A stretch of DNA of 64,000 bases from Halovulum dunhuangense (lineage in GTDB: Bacteria; Pseudomonadota; Alphaproteobacteria; Rhodobacterales; Rhodobacteraceae). Position numbers and translations under genes: made by a program. The stretch lies in contig NZ_JABFBC010000001.1 of assembly GCF_013093415.1 (NCBI RefSeq), positions 496,001-560,000 of the forward strand. The letters run 5' to 3'. The first letter of the stretch is position 1, and each line of letters begins with the position of its first letter. The notes beneath the pieces are model-generated. The model was not told the DNA's origin, did no database searches, and saw nothing but the letters and a program-made list of their open reading frames with translations. This document shows positions 53,707-62,120 of this stretch, piece by piece.

Positions 53707-53991
53707 ATGCGTGGATTTGCAGCCTTGATCTGTGTGGGGGTGCTCGCGGCCTGTGGCGCTGGCGGTCCCGTCGGCATCGGTGGCTCGGTCGAGATGTCCG
53801 ACACCTGCGATGCGCGAAGCCAGCGTGGGCTGGTGGGCGATGTGATCACGGATCGTGCCGCCATCGCCGTCGCCGCCCCGAAGGTTCGCTTCATCGGGCC
53901 GGGTGATTCCGTGACGATGGACAACCAGCCCGACCGACTGAACATAGAGCTTGATGCGCAGGGTGTGGTCACGCGGGTCTACTGCGGCTGA
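53707..53991 (+). CDS. I78-type peptidase inhibitor lipoprotein
   Basis: A 94-residue lipoprotein. The signal ends in the lipobox LAAC with Cys18. The mature part matches the potato-inhibitor-like I78 family: one Cys early (DTCDARSQ), then PKVRFIGPGDSVTMDNQPDRLNI in two stretches and a C-terminal VYCG. Likely an envelope protease inhibitor. It converges on fliG with 2 bases between the stops. Confidence 0.8.
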   Translation: MRGFAALICVGVLAACGAGGPVGIGGSVEMSDTCDARSQRGLVGDVITDRAAIAVAAPKVRFIGPGDSVTMDNQPDRLNIELDAQGVVTRVYCG

Positions 53992-53993
53992 TC

Positions 53994-55121
53994 TCAGTCT
54001 TCGGGCCCATCCTCGGCGATCATCTGCGTCTGGCCCTGGCGCGTCATTTCGCGGATCAGACGCACCACTTCCTGCTGGGCGCTTTCCCCTTCGCGGGGCG
54101 TCACCTCGGGCATCGCGGACAGTTCTTCCGCCAGCCGCTCTGCCAGCCGGCGCGACAGGTTCTGCAGGATGAACTCCGCCGAGGGGTTGTTCTGTGCCTG
54201 CCCCCATTTGAGCGCGGTGAGCAGGGTCTGCTCCTCGATTTCCTTGGCGATGACCGGGATCGAGCGCGGATCGACGCGGTTGCGGATATCCGCGAAGGTG
54301 AACATCGTGCGCAGCACTTCCTTGTGTAGTGCCGGCCGCTCTCCTTCGATGAAGTCGAGGAACTTTTCCCGCCCCTCCGAGGACATGTTGTTCATCATTC
54401 CGGCGATGATGTCTGCCGGCTTGCGCGAACGCTGGGTGCGCTGCAGGGCGGACAGGAAATCGCTGGCGATCACCCGCTCTACCATTTCGGCGACCAGCGG
54501 GTCCGGGGTCGGCACCGGGGACAGGCGCAGCACGGTCAGCTGGGCGAACTCCCGGTCCAGCCGCTCGAGCACCGCCGCTGCCTTGTCGGGGCGCAGTTCC
54601 GACAGGATCACGGCGGCTGTCTGCGGATGCTCGGCACCGACGAAACTGGCCAGAGCCGCGGTCGAGACGTCGTTCAGCTGCTTCCAGGCGCGGCGAGTGT
54701 CGCCCCCTTCGACATCCAGCATGATCTTCTCGATGGTGTTGTCGTCGAGCACCTCGGACAGAAGCCTTCGGGCGGTGTGACTGCCGCCCGAGACCTCTTC
54801 CTCGGTGCCGATGGACAGCAGGAACTCGGCGATGACGCTGTCGAGCATTTCCTTCGGAATATGCTCCAGCCGGCTGATGGCGATGGCGGTGCGGGTCAGC
54901 GCTGCCTCGCTCATGTTCTTCAGGAACTCCGAGGCCACCTCGGGACCGATCGCGGCCAGGATGATCGCCGCCTTCCGGATCGGGGTAAGGTCGCGGTACT
55001 TCTGGCTTGCGGAATCGCGCATCGCCTCCCAGGGCTGCGGCAGGCCTTCGCCGGTCTGCGGCACCATCAGCCGCGTGCCGGTCGGATCCGGCTGAGCCAT
55101 GTCGCGGCCTGAGTTGCTCAT
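53994..55121 (-). CDS. fliG: Flagellar motor switch protein FliG
   Basis: A 375-residue FliG with the usual N, middle and C domains: IRKAAIILAAIGPEVASEFLKN, the middle EHPQTAAVILSELRPDKAAAVL with the EHPQ motif, and the C-terminal motor domain MFTFADIRNRVDPRSI with its charged residues. Length is normal and no break is visible. It is the only intact flagellar gene in the window; its start overlaps a truncated fliP and no other flagellar gene follows downstream. Confidence 0.93.
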   Translation of the reverse strand: MSNSGRDMAQPDPTGTRLMVPQTGEGLPQPWEAMRDSASQKYRDLTPIRKAAIILAAIGPEVASEFLKNMSEAALTRTAIAISRLEHIPKEMLDSVIAEFLLSIGTEEEVSGGSHTARRLLSEVLDDNTIEKIMLDVEGGDTRRAWKQLNDVSTAALASFVGAEHPQTAAVILSELRPDKAAAVLERLDREFAQLTVLRLSPVPTPDPLVAEMVERVIASDFLSALQRTQRSRKPADIIAGMMNNMSSEGREKFLDFIEGERPALHKEVLRTMFTFADIRNRVDPRSIPVIAKEIEEQTLLTALKWGQAQNNPSAEFILQNLSRRLAERLAEELSAMPEVTPREGESAQQEVVRLIREMTRQGQTQMIAEDGPED

Positions 55122-55566
55122 GGCGCATAGCTCCGTACCATCGCGCCGGCCAGCAGCGACCAGCCGTCGGCAAGCACGAAGAAGGCCAGCTTGAACGGCA
55201 GCGACACGACGGCCGGTGGCACCATCATCATGCCCATCGACATCAGGATCGCGGCGATCACAAGGTCGATGACGAGAAAGGGCAGGAAGACCAGGAAGCC
55301 GACCTCGAAGCCGCGCTGGATCTCTGACAGAAGAAAGCCCGGCACCAGAAGCGACAGGTCTGGCGAGACGCCTGCCTCGGGCAGCGCGCGGCCCGAGGAC
55401 TGCGCCAGCAGGCGCAGGGTTTCGGGATCGGTCCGCCCTTCCATGAAGGTGCGGAACGGGGCGATCCCCTGCCGGAACGCGGTTTCCGCGTCGATCGTGC
55501 CGTCAAGCGCCGGGCGCACTGCCGTGGTCCAGGCCTCGGTGAATACCGGCTCCATGACGAACCAGC
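55118..55566 (-). pseudogene. fliP: fliP, 5'-truncated
   Basis: The frame encodes only the C-terminal part of FliP, the flagellar export gate: it begins near WFVMEPVFTEAW and runs through LVPGFLLSEIQRGFEVGFLV, LVIDLVIAAILMSMGMMMVP and PFKLAFFVLADGW. About the first 100 residues, including the signal and two membrane helices, are missing. From the internal ATG at 55555 it would be 145 residues. Upstream the frame runs into the remnant of another gene, with a stop at 55583-55585. This is a deletion remnant, presumably non-functional. Confidence 0.85.
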
Positions 55567-55887
55567 CTGAAAGCAGCCCAGATCATAGCTGCGGGCGCCG
55601 GCAGCGTGACGGGTGCGGACATAGTCCAGCGCCTGCTCCGGACTGTCGAACCACTTGCCCTCCCCCTCCATGTTGACGGTCCAGGGCCAGGGCAGGTGCC
55701 GCCCGTCCAGGGTGCGCCCCGTCTCGGTCAGGGCGATCGCGCGCAGCACAGCGAACGGCACGCCGATTGCCTGTGAGGCATGAAGCGCCGCCTCTTCGCA
55801 GATGGCCGCGATCCGAGCGTCCGCAAACGAGGCGCGGGGAACCAGCGCCATCAGCAGGACAAGCAGGCAGGACAACAGGCGGGGCAA
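55567..55887 (-). pseudogene. Lytic transglycosylase, 3'-truncated
   Basis: The first 107 codons encode an exported SLT-type transglycosylase: signal MPRLLSCLLVLLMALVPRAS, then ALHASQAIGVPFAVLRAIAL with the catalytic Glu in TETGR, WPWTVN and SYDLGCFQ. After Gln107 the homology ends in mid-domain and the frame continues, out of register, through fliP sequence to a stop at 55258. Such genes accompany flagellar loci in Rhodobacteraceae. It marks the other side of a deletion. Confidence 0.8.
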
Positions 55888-55970
55888 GCGGGGATTCTCC
55901 TCCGGGGCGGGCCGTGTACAGGCCTAGCCTCCAACCGCTTGCGAAAGCGTAAAGAAGAGGTGGTCTTCCG

Positions 55971-56342
55971 TCAGGCGCCGCGCCGCCAGAGCGGGCGCAC
56001 CCGAAGAAACGCGCGGTAGCCCAGTTCCAGCAGATCCACCAACGGGCGGCGGTCCAGGATCACCGCGATCCGGCGCAGCCTGGGGCTGGCCCGCCAGACT
56101 GCCAGGAACGCCCGTGCGCCGCTGGTCACCGATCCGTCCGTGCGCCGCACATGGAAGCGGGCAAGGGCCTCTTCCCGGGCGATGCCGGGCAGTACCGCAT
56201 CCGGGGCCGTCACATCGGTGAACAGGGTCGACTCCAGTCCCCTCATCTGGCGATAGACCGCAATTTCACGGCGGCAGATCGGGCAGCCGCCATCGAAATA
56301 GATCTCTTCCGCTGCTTGCGGATCGTTGGGTCTGTTGCTCAT
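55971..56342 (-). CDS. DCC/DUF393-family thiol oxidoreductase-like protein
   Basis: A 123-residue protein of the DUF393 family. The DxxCxxC motif is YFDGGCPICRREIAVY, near the N-terminus, followed by helical segments and a basic C-terminus. The role of the family is not established; a thiol-disulfide function is inferred. ATG 56342 fits; the longer frame to 56396 is not conserved-looking. Divergent from the photolyase-like gene with 93 bases between. Confidence 0.82.
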   Translation of the reverse strand: MSNRPNDPQAAEEIYFDGGCPICRREIAVYRQMRGLESTLFTDVTAPDAVLPGIAREEALARFHVRRTDGSVTSGARAFLAVWRASPRLRRIAVILDRRPLVDLLELGYRAFLRVRPLWRRGA

Positions 56343-56435
56343 GAACCCGCAAATAGCCCTGCGTCCGCAGCGCGCAAGGCGTTGCGCCCGCGGCACCGCG
56401 TCCTATCTGGCGGCGCGACCCAAGGGAGAGCCGCC

Positions 56436-57686
56436 ATGTCCGACGCCTTCGATTTCCTGCCCATCACCCGCGCCCATGCCCTGGCGCGGCTCGAGGCGTT
56501 CCGCCCCCGCATGGGGCGCGCCTATGCCGATGGGCGCAATCACGACCTGGGCCCGCGCGACCGGTCCAACATCTCGTGCCTGTCGCCCTATGTCCGCCGG
56601 CGTCTGGTGACGGAGGAAGAGGTGGTCGCTGCCGCGTTGGGCGCGCACAGCCCCTCGGCGGCCGAAAAATTCGTGCAGGAGGTCGTCTGGCGCGCCTATT
56701 TCAAGGGCTGGCTGGAACAGCGGCCATCGGTCTGGACAGGCTACCGCACGGGCCTTGCGCAGGATCTGGCGCAGGCGAGGGGCAATGCCGGTCTGCGCCG
56801 CGCCCTGGCGCAAGCCGAGGAGGGCGGCACCGGCATCGGCTGTTTCGATGCATGGAGCGCGGAGTTGCGCGCGACGGGCTATCTGCACAACCACGCGCGG
56901 ATGTGGTTCGCCTCGATCTGGATCTTCACCCTGAAGCTGCCCTGGCGGCTGGGGGCGGATTTCTTCCTGAGGCATCTGCTGGACGGCGATCCGGCGTCGA
57001 ACACGCTGTCCTGGCGCTGGGTGGCAGGGCTGCACACGCCGGGCAAGAACTATGTCGCGCGGTCCTCGAACATCGCGAAACATACCGAGGGGCGCTTTGG
57101 CGGGATCCACGGCCTTGCGCAGGATCCGCCGCCGCTGTCGGGCGACGACAACCCGCCGCGCGGGGCGCTGAGGGATTTCGCCACACCCAAGCCGGGTGCG
57201 GTGCGGGTGCGCCTCCTCACCGAAGAGGACGGCCATGTCGAAAGCCTGCCGCCACTCGCGACGGCGGCCACCGCCACGCTGCGGCTGACCGACCGGCGCA
57301 GCCCGCGCGACGTGGCCCGGATGGTTGCCGATGCCGATGCCGCGGGACTTGCAGATGCCGCCATGCGGGCCGGAGGCGCGGCCGCGGCGTTCGAGATGCC
57401 CGGACCCGATCAGGTCATCGCCTTCGCGAAGCATCACGGCGCGACCGAGATCGTGACCGCCTACCTGCCGGTGGGCTGGGTGCGGGACTGGTTCGACCAG
57501 GCGCGCCCGGCCTTCGAGGCTGCGAACCTGCGGCTGGTCGAACAGCGGCGCGACTGGGACGCCGCCTTCTGGCCGCATGCGACCGCCGGTTTCTTCAAGG
57601 TGAAGGAAAGGATCCCCGCGGTGCTGCGCTCACTCGGACGCGGCCCCGGCGACCTCCCCCTCTTCGCGGCCGCCGAGAAACGATAG
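56436..57686 (+). CDS. Photolyase/cryptochrome-like flavoprotein with FAD domain first
   Basis: A 416-residue protein. Residues 40-225 match the FAD-binding domain of photolyases: SNISCLSPYVRRRLV, VWRAYFKGW, GYLHNHARMWFASIW and LDGDPASNTLSWRWVAGLH. The usual N-terminal antenna domain is absent. Residues 255-395 look like an alpha/beta domain; QVIAFAKHHGATEIV, VRDWFDQARPAFEAANLRL and FFKVK resemble parts of a photolyase N-domain, so the domains may be permuted. GGGAG precedes ATG 56436. It converges on bchO with a 57-base overlap. DNA repair or light sensing are both possible. Confidence 0.8.
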   Translation: MSDAFDFLPITRAHALARLEAFRPRMGRAYADGRNHDLGPRDRSNISCLSPYVRRRLVTEEEVVAAALGAHSPSAAEKFVQEVVWRAYFKGWLEQRPSVWTGYRTGLAQDLAQARGNAGLRRALAQAEEGGTGIGCFDAWSAELRATGYLHNHARMWFASIWIFTLKLPWRLGADFFLRHLLDGDPASNTLSWRWVAGLHTPGKNYVARSSNIAKHTEGRFGGIHGLAQDPPPLSGDDNPPRGALRDFATPKPGAVRVRLLTEEDGHVESLPPLATAATATLRLTDRRSPRDVARMVADADAAGLADAAMRAGGAAAAFEMPGPDQVIAFAKHHGATEIVTAYLPVGWVRDWFDQARPAFEAANLRLVEQRRDWDAAFWPHATAGFFKVKERIPAVLRSLGRGPGDLPLFAAAEKR

Positions 57687-58520
57687 GATAATTGCGGCGA
57701 ACAGTTCCGGCGCCTCCTCGTGCATCAGGTGGCCCAGGTCGGGATACCGGATCAGGCGGGCTGCCGGCATGCGCCTTGCCTGCGCGATGGTGGTCTCGGG
57801 CGGCACTGCCCGGTCGCGCAGCCCGATGCCAAAGAGCGTCTGCGTCGCGATCGAGGGCAATGCCGCGATCAAGGGCGCTAGGTCCCAGCGCGCCATCATG
57901 CGCAGCGTGCCCTCGACATGGCGGCTGTCCGAGATGAGCCGCTGGTAAAGCGCAAGTCCGCGCGCGTCGATCCGGCTGCCAGTTCCCTCGATCAGGCTGC
58001 GCACCGCGCCGGGGCGGGATGCGGTTCGGGCAAAGACTGGGGCGGTCAGCGGGTTCAGCACCAGGAGTTTCGCCAGCGGCGGGAACAGCAGGCCCGCCAG
58101 CCCCTGGAACGGCATCAGCGCCGCGTTCAGGCCAAGGATCCGGGGCACCTTCAGCCCATCGGCGGCCAGCCGCAACGCGATGGCAGCCCCTGCCGAATGA
58201 CCCACGATCAGATCTGGGGCGAAATCCTCCTGGCGCAGCAGCTGGGCGACATCCTCGGCCATCTGCGGCAGACCGCTGCGCCCGGATGGCGACAGCTTGC
58301 TGAAGCCGTGGCCGGGCAGGTCGGGCGCAAGGATCTCTGCATGGGGCAGCAGCAGTGGGATCAGGTCGCGCCAGCTGTGGCTCGAGGCGCCGGCGCCATG
58401 GAGCAGCAGCAGACGCGGCCCCGACCCGCCGCGCTGCACATGCCAGCGCAGGCCCGGCGCCGGGACCATCCGGCTGAGCTGGCGGTTCGGCCAGTCGCCC
58501 CCGTCTTTCGCCCAGTCCAT
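57630..58520 (-). CDS. bchO: BchO, alpha/beta hydrolase of bacteriochlorophyll synthesis
   Basis: A 296-residue alpha/beta hydrolase assigned by sequence and position to BchO, a putative Mg-chelatase accessory protein. LLLLHGAGASSHSWRDLIP and the elbow VGHSAGAAIAL with the nucleophilic Ser, plus DLGHLMHEE for the His. It lies 4 bases after bchD and ends the crtA-bchI-bchD-bchO operon. Its 3' end overlaps the photolyase-like gene on the other strand. Confidence 0.9.
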   Translation of the reverse strand: MDWAKDGGDWPNRQLSRMVPAPGLRWHVQRGGSGPRLLLLHGAGASSHSWRDLIPLLLPHAEILAPDLPGHGFSKLSPSGRSGLPQMAEDVAQLLRQEDFAPDLIVGHSAGAAIALRLAADGLKVPRILGLNAALMPFQGLAGLLFPPLAKLLVLNPLTAPVFARTASRPGAVRSLIEGTGSRIDARGLALYQRLISDSRHVEGTLRMMARWDLAPLIAALPSIATQTLFGIGLRDRAVPPETTIAQARRMPAARLIRYPDLGHLMHEEAPELFAAIILSFLGGREEGEVAGAASE

Positions 58521-58524
58521 CCGC

Positions 58525-60243
58525 TCAGGCCGCCCCTGGAACGGGTGTCAGCGCCGCGCGCAACGTCGCGTCGAGCGTGCGCGCGTCCGCCCGTGGCATC
58601 GGCAGGTACAACGCCCCCATCGCTGCCGCGAGCGCCTTCGCCGCGTCCTGCGGGCGGGGCGAGGTATCGAGCAGCAGCGCCGGCGTGCCGGCCGCGCGCA
58701 ACATCCGCGCCGCCGCCAGCGCGTCGTTGCGCGCCGTCTCGCGGCCGGGCGTGCCATCGCGGGCGATGTTCGCGCGCCCGTCGGTCAGCAGCGCCACATG
58801 CGGCATCTGCCCGCGCCGCCGCAGTCGGTCGGCCAGCAACGCCGCTGCCTCGATCCCTGCGGCAAGGGGCGTGCCGCCGCCGCCGGGCAGCGCCGAAAGC
58901 CGACGCTTGGCCTGCACCAGGCTGCGGGTCGGCGGAAGAAGCAGCTCGGCCGTCTCGCCGCGAAAGGCGATCAGCGCCACCTGCTCGCGGCGGACATAGG
59001 CCTCGGCCAGCATCAGTTCGATCGCGCCCTTGGTTTCTGCCAGCCGCGTCATCGCCGCGGAGCCCGATGCGTCGACGGCGAAGATCACCACCTTCTCGCG
59101 TTTCTCGTTGAACTGGCGGATGCGGAAGTCGTCGGGCGTGACGATCACCCGACCCGGAGCAGTGCCGGCCATGCCCCGCCGCAGCGGCTGCCACGGCGCG
59201 GCCGCGCGAAGCGTCGCGACCAGGTCAAGCCGCCCGCCGCTTCGCGGGTCGCCGCGCCTGGTGCCGGCGGGCCTGCCGCGCGTCTTGCTGCGCTGGTCAT
59301 CACCGGCGCCGGCGCCCTGTGCGTTCGACCCCCGGCTGAGTGCGCCGGCGGCGGCGAGGCGGCTCAGCAGGTCCGGGGGGATCGCCGCCTTGACAGCCTC
59401 GAGCAGCAGTTCCTCGGGAATCTCGAGCGGTTGCGAGCGGCCTTCGCTTTCGTCCTGATCCTGCTGGCTGGGCTCGGGCGGCGGGGGCGTCTCTGCCGGG
59501 GGCTCTTCCGTTTCGGCCTCGGGCAGGCGCCGGGCGCGCGGGGCGAGCACGAGTGCCGCCGCCAGTTCCGCCTCGGCCACGCCGGCCTCGGCCTTGCCGC
59601 GCAGCGCCGCCGCGGCGCGGGCGCAGCGCAGGGCCAGAAGCGGGGCGCGCAGCGATCCGATCCCGAATGCAGCGGCGGCGCCGGTCAGCGCCTCGGACAG
59701 ATCGTCGGGCACCTGCACGCGGGCCAGCGCGTCCCTGGCAAGGGCACATTCCGCAGCGTCGAAGCCTGAAAGCGGCACAGCCCGGTCGCGCAGGGGGCTA
59801 GGGGCCAGCGCCACGGCGAATGCCAGCCGGTCGGCAATGGCTGGCGGAACCTGATCCTCCTCGCCCTCATCGAGTGCGACAAGCGCGAAGCGCGCGCCGG
59901 CGTCCATCGCCTGGCCGAGACGCGCGGCCAGGCCGACGGTCATCCGCTCGGCCATCGGAACCACAAGCGTGCCACGGCCCATGTCGGCCAGCAAGCCGGC
60001 CGCATGGACGGGCCGTCCCGCCGCCAGCGTCGCGGCAAGGTCGAGCCCGCCGAAGATGCGGTCCTCTCCCGCATCCACGGGGAGTCGGCGGGACGCATGC
60101 CCGGAAAGCGCCAGCGCCGCGGCGATCCACGCCTCTCGCGCCAGACAGGCGCGGGCGCGCAGCAGGATGCCGCCCAGCCCGGGATCCACCGCCAGCAACG
60201 CCGCGGCCCAGTCGGCGGGCGGGATGGCGGGGGTGTCGGTCAC
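58525..60243 (-). CDS. bchD: Magnesium chelatase subunit D
   Basis: A 572-residue subunit of Mg-chelatase (inserts Mg2+ into protoporphyrin IX). It has a degenerate AAA domain at the N-terminus, an acidic proline-rich linker near residue 240-265, and a C-terminal von Willebrand A domain with the MIDAS motif [10 protein letters not shown]. The start codon is GTG, overlapping the bchI stop by 4 bases. Normal length for purple bacteria. Confidence 0.95.
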   Translation of the reverse strand: MTDTPAIPPADWAAALLAVDPGLGGILLRARACLAREAWIAAALALSGHASRRLPVDAGEDRIFGGLDLAATLAAGRPVHAAGLLADMGRGTLVVPMAERMTVGLAARLGQAMDAGARFALVALDEGEEDQVPPAIADRLAFAVALAPSPLRDRAVPLSGFDAAECALARDALARVQVPDDLSEALTGAAAAFGIGSLRAPLLALRCARAAAALRGKAEAGVAEAELAAALVLAPRARRLPEAETEEPPAETPPPPEPSQQDQDESEGRSQPLEIPEELLLEAVKAAIPPDLLSRLAAAGALSRGSNAQGAGAGDDQRSKTRGRPAGTRRGDPRSGGRLDLVATLRAAAPWQPLRRGMAGTAPGRVIVTPDDFRIRQFNEKREKVVIFAVDASGSAAMTRLAETKGAIELMLAEAYVRREQVALIAFRGETAELLLPPTRSLVQAKRRLSALPGGGGTPLAAGIEAAALLADRLRRRGQMPHVALLTDGRANIARDGTPGRETARNDALAAARMLRAAGTPALLLDTSPRPQDAAKALAAAMGALYLPMPRADARTLDATLRAALTPVPGAA

Positions 60244-61259
60244 GCGGGCAGAACCTCGTCGATGATGCGCTGGACGCGGGTGGTGGACCCGGCCTCGTCC
60301 AGCGGATCGCGCCGCAGACGGTGACGCAGGGCAGAGGGCGCGACGCTGCGCAGATGCGCGCCGGTCACTGCATCGGCGCCGTCAAAGGCAGCCAGCGCAC
60401 GGGCGGCGCGCATCAGGGTCAACTCTCCACGCAGGCCATCAGCGCCAAGGGCGATGCACAGTTCGGCCGTCTTTTCCAGGATGGCATCCGAGACCGCGAC
60501 CGCGCCCAGCCGTTCGCGCGCGGCCATGATCTTCTTGCGATGCCGCGTATCGGCCGTTCGCCATTTCTTCAGGAACGGCGCGGGGTCACGCTCATAGGCG
60601 TCGCGGCGGCGGATGACCTCTACCCGTTCCCTGATGTCGCGGGGCGAGGCGACCTCGACCGAAAGGCCGAAACGATCCAGAAGCTGCGGCCGCAACTCGC
60701 CTTCCTCCGGGTTGCCGGAACCGACGATCACGAATTTCGCCGGGTGGCGCAGGGAAAGCCCCTCGCGCTCGACCACGTTCTCGCCGCTGGCGGCCACGTC
60801 CAGCAGCAGGTCGACAAGATGATCCTCCAGCAGGTTCACCTCGTCGATATACAGATAGCCGCGATGGGCGCGCGCCAAGAGACCCGGCTCGAACGCCTTT
60901 TCGCCGCGGGTCAGGGCGCGTTCCAGGTCGAGCGCGCCCACGACCCGGTCCTCGGTCGCGCCAAGCGGCAGGTCCACCACCGGCGCGGGCCGCGTCTGCG
61001 CGGTCTTCTTCGGATGCGCGCCGCAATGGGGGCAGGCCGGATCGGGGGCGGCAAAGGCGCAGTTGTAGGGGCAGCCCGCCACCGCTTCGATCGGGGGCAG
61101 CAGTGCTGCAAGCGAGCGGACGGCGGTGGACTTGCCGGTGCCGCGGTCGCCGAAGACCAGGACTCCGCCGATGGACGGGTCGATCGCGGTCAGGGTCAGC
61201 GCCTGCTTCATCTCGTCCTGTCCGACAATGGCGGAGAAGGGGAAAGGCTGGATGGTCAT
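60240..61259 (-). CDS. bchI: Magnesium chelatase ATPase subunit I
   Basis: A 339-residue AAA+ ATPase of Mg-chelatase. Walker A is [12 protein letters not shown], Walker [14 protein letters not shown], sensor region [19 protein letters not shown]. After the Walker A helix an insertion contains four cysteines (CPYNC and CPHC, about residues 62-77), a possible metal knuckle or thiol switch. ATG 61259 gives the usual short N-terminus ([10 protein letters not shown]). It lies 16 bases after crtA. Confidence 0.95.
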   Translation of the reverse strand: MTIQPFPFSAIVGQDEMKQALTLTAIDPSIGGVLVFGDRGTGKSTAVRSLAALLPPIEAVAGCPYNCAFAAPDPACPHCGAHPKKTAQTRPAPVVDLPLGATEDRVVGALDLERALTRGEKAFEPGLLARAHRGYLYIDEVNLLEDHLVDLLLDVAASGENVVEREGLSLRHPAKFVIVGSGNPEEGELRPQLLDRFGLSVEVASPRDIRERVEVIRRRDAYERDPAPFLKKWRTADTRHRKKIMAARERLGAVAVSDAILEKTAELCIALGADGLRGELTLMRAARALAAFDGADAVTGAHLRSVAPSALRHRLRRDPLDEAGSTTRVQRIIDEVLPA

Positions 61260-61275
61260 GTTCGGGATCGTCTTT

Positions 61276-62034
61276 CTATTCCGCCGCCTGCAGCGCCGAA
61301 AGGCGTTCGAGCGGGTCACGCCCGCCCCAGCTGCCCTCGGACTTGAGTATGGAGAACCTTGCATAAAGCTCTTCGGCAAACCAGTTGCCGGCGCGCACCG
61401 CGGCAATGGCGCGCGCATGCGGCCCGTCCGCGCGGGCGAACGCCGCCATGGCACGCGTGTCGGGCCAGATCGAAAAGGTCATCTGGTGCAGCCATGGCAC
61501 CTCGCCGACGCCCTGCTTGAAGATGACGTTGGCATCGCCGCCTATCGCGCGCTGGATGTCGGGCACCCGGCGCCAGAACTTCAGCAGCACCGGCAGGCGC
61601 ACCGTGGCGCGGGTCAGGGCCACCACCGCCGTATCGCCAACCGGTCCGCGTGGCTGGAACGGCATCTGGCGCGACCAGGCCCCCCAGGCAGAGCGCGGGG
61701 TCAGGTGGATGGTCCAGACCTCGTCGGCGCGGGCGCGATAGCGGCGAAACACCGGCGCGTCGCGCGTCTGCCGTTCGGCCGTGGCCAGGTCCGGCCAGGT
61801 GGTCAGGATCACCACGGCGCCGGTATCCGGCTTCGGCGTGAATCCCTCTCCGGTTCCCGCGCCCATAAGCTTGAAGAACCCGATTCCCTCGGTCCGCGCA
61901 AGCGGCCGCCGTGCCAGCGCCATCTGGGCAAAGGCCCAGAGCCGGTGACGCAACGGGCGAAACCGGAAAAAGCACATCGTGACAACCTGACCTGACAGAT
62001 TCGGTGCCGATGTTGCGGGTGAGTTCCTCGTCAT
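61276..62034 (-). CDS. crtA: Spheroidene monooxygenase
   Basis: A 252-residue carotenoid 2-ketolase that makes spheroidenone from spheroidene with O2. Family marks: [33 protein letters not shown] and [23 protein letters not shown] 62034 is used; no SD precedes it, and an ATG at 61977 would cut into conserved sequence. First gene of crtA-bchI-bchD-bchO, divergent from crtI across a PpsR operator. Confidence 0.93.
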   Translation of the reverse strand: MTRNSPATSAPNLSGQVVTMCFFRFRPLRHRLWAFAQMALARRPLARTEGIGFFKLMGAGTGEGFTPKPDTGAVVILTTWPDLATAERQTRDAPVFRRYRARADEVWTIHLTPRSAWGAWSRQMPFQPRGPVGDTAVVALTRATVRLPVLLKFWRRVPDIQRAIGGDANVIFKQGVGEVPWLHQMTFSIWPDTRAMAAFARADGPHARAIAAVRAGNWFAEELYARFSILKSEGSWGGRDPLERLSALQAAE

Positions 62035-62085
62035 GTGGCTAGTGTTGCACTGAAATTAAGGCCTGGGAAGGGGTGGCGAGGGAGA

Positions 62086-62114
62086 TTGTCAATTTAAGTG
62101 GACACTGCTACCGT
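62086..62114 (+). promoter_or_regulatory. Possible crtI promoter giving a leaderless transcript
   Basis: TTGTCA (62086-62091) and TACCGT (62109-62114) have 17-base spacing. Transcription from here would start at about the crtI ATG (62121), and there is no SD before that ATG. The -35 box lies inside the PpsR operator. Confidence 0.35.
62087..62104. promoter_or_regulatory. PpsR/CrtJ operator
   Basis: TGTCAATTTAAGTGGACA is a perfect TGT-N12-ACA site (TGTC-N10-GACA) in the crtA-crtI gap. PpsR (CrtJ) represses crt and bch genes in oxygen and light through such sites. A second copy at proper spacing was not found. Confidence 0.85.
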
Positions 62115-62120
62115 GACTTC

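Noticed and set aside
55258-55887. A real fusion protein running from the transglycosylase frame through fliP DNA
   Set aside because: After residue 107 the frame is out of register with fliP and gives Arg/Ser/Cys-rich nonsense sequence.
62073-62120. GTG 62073 as the crtI start
   Set aside because: It would put the PpsR operator inside the coding region and add residues not seen in CrtI proteins.
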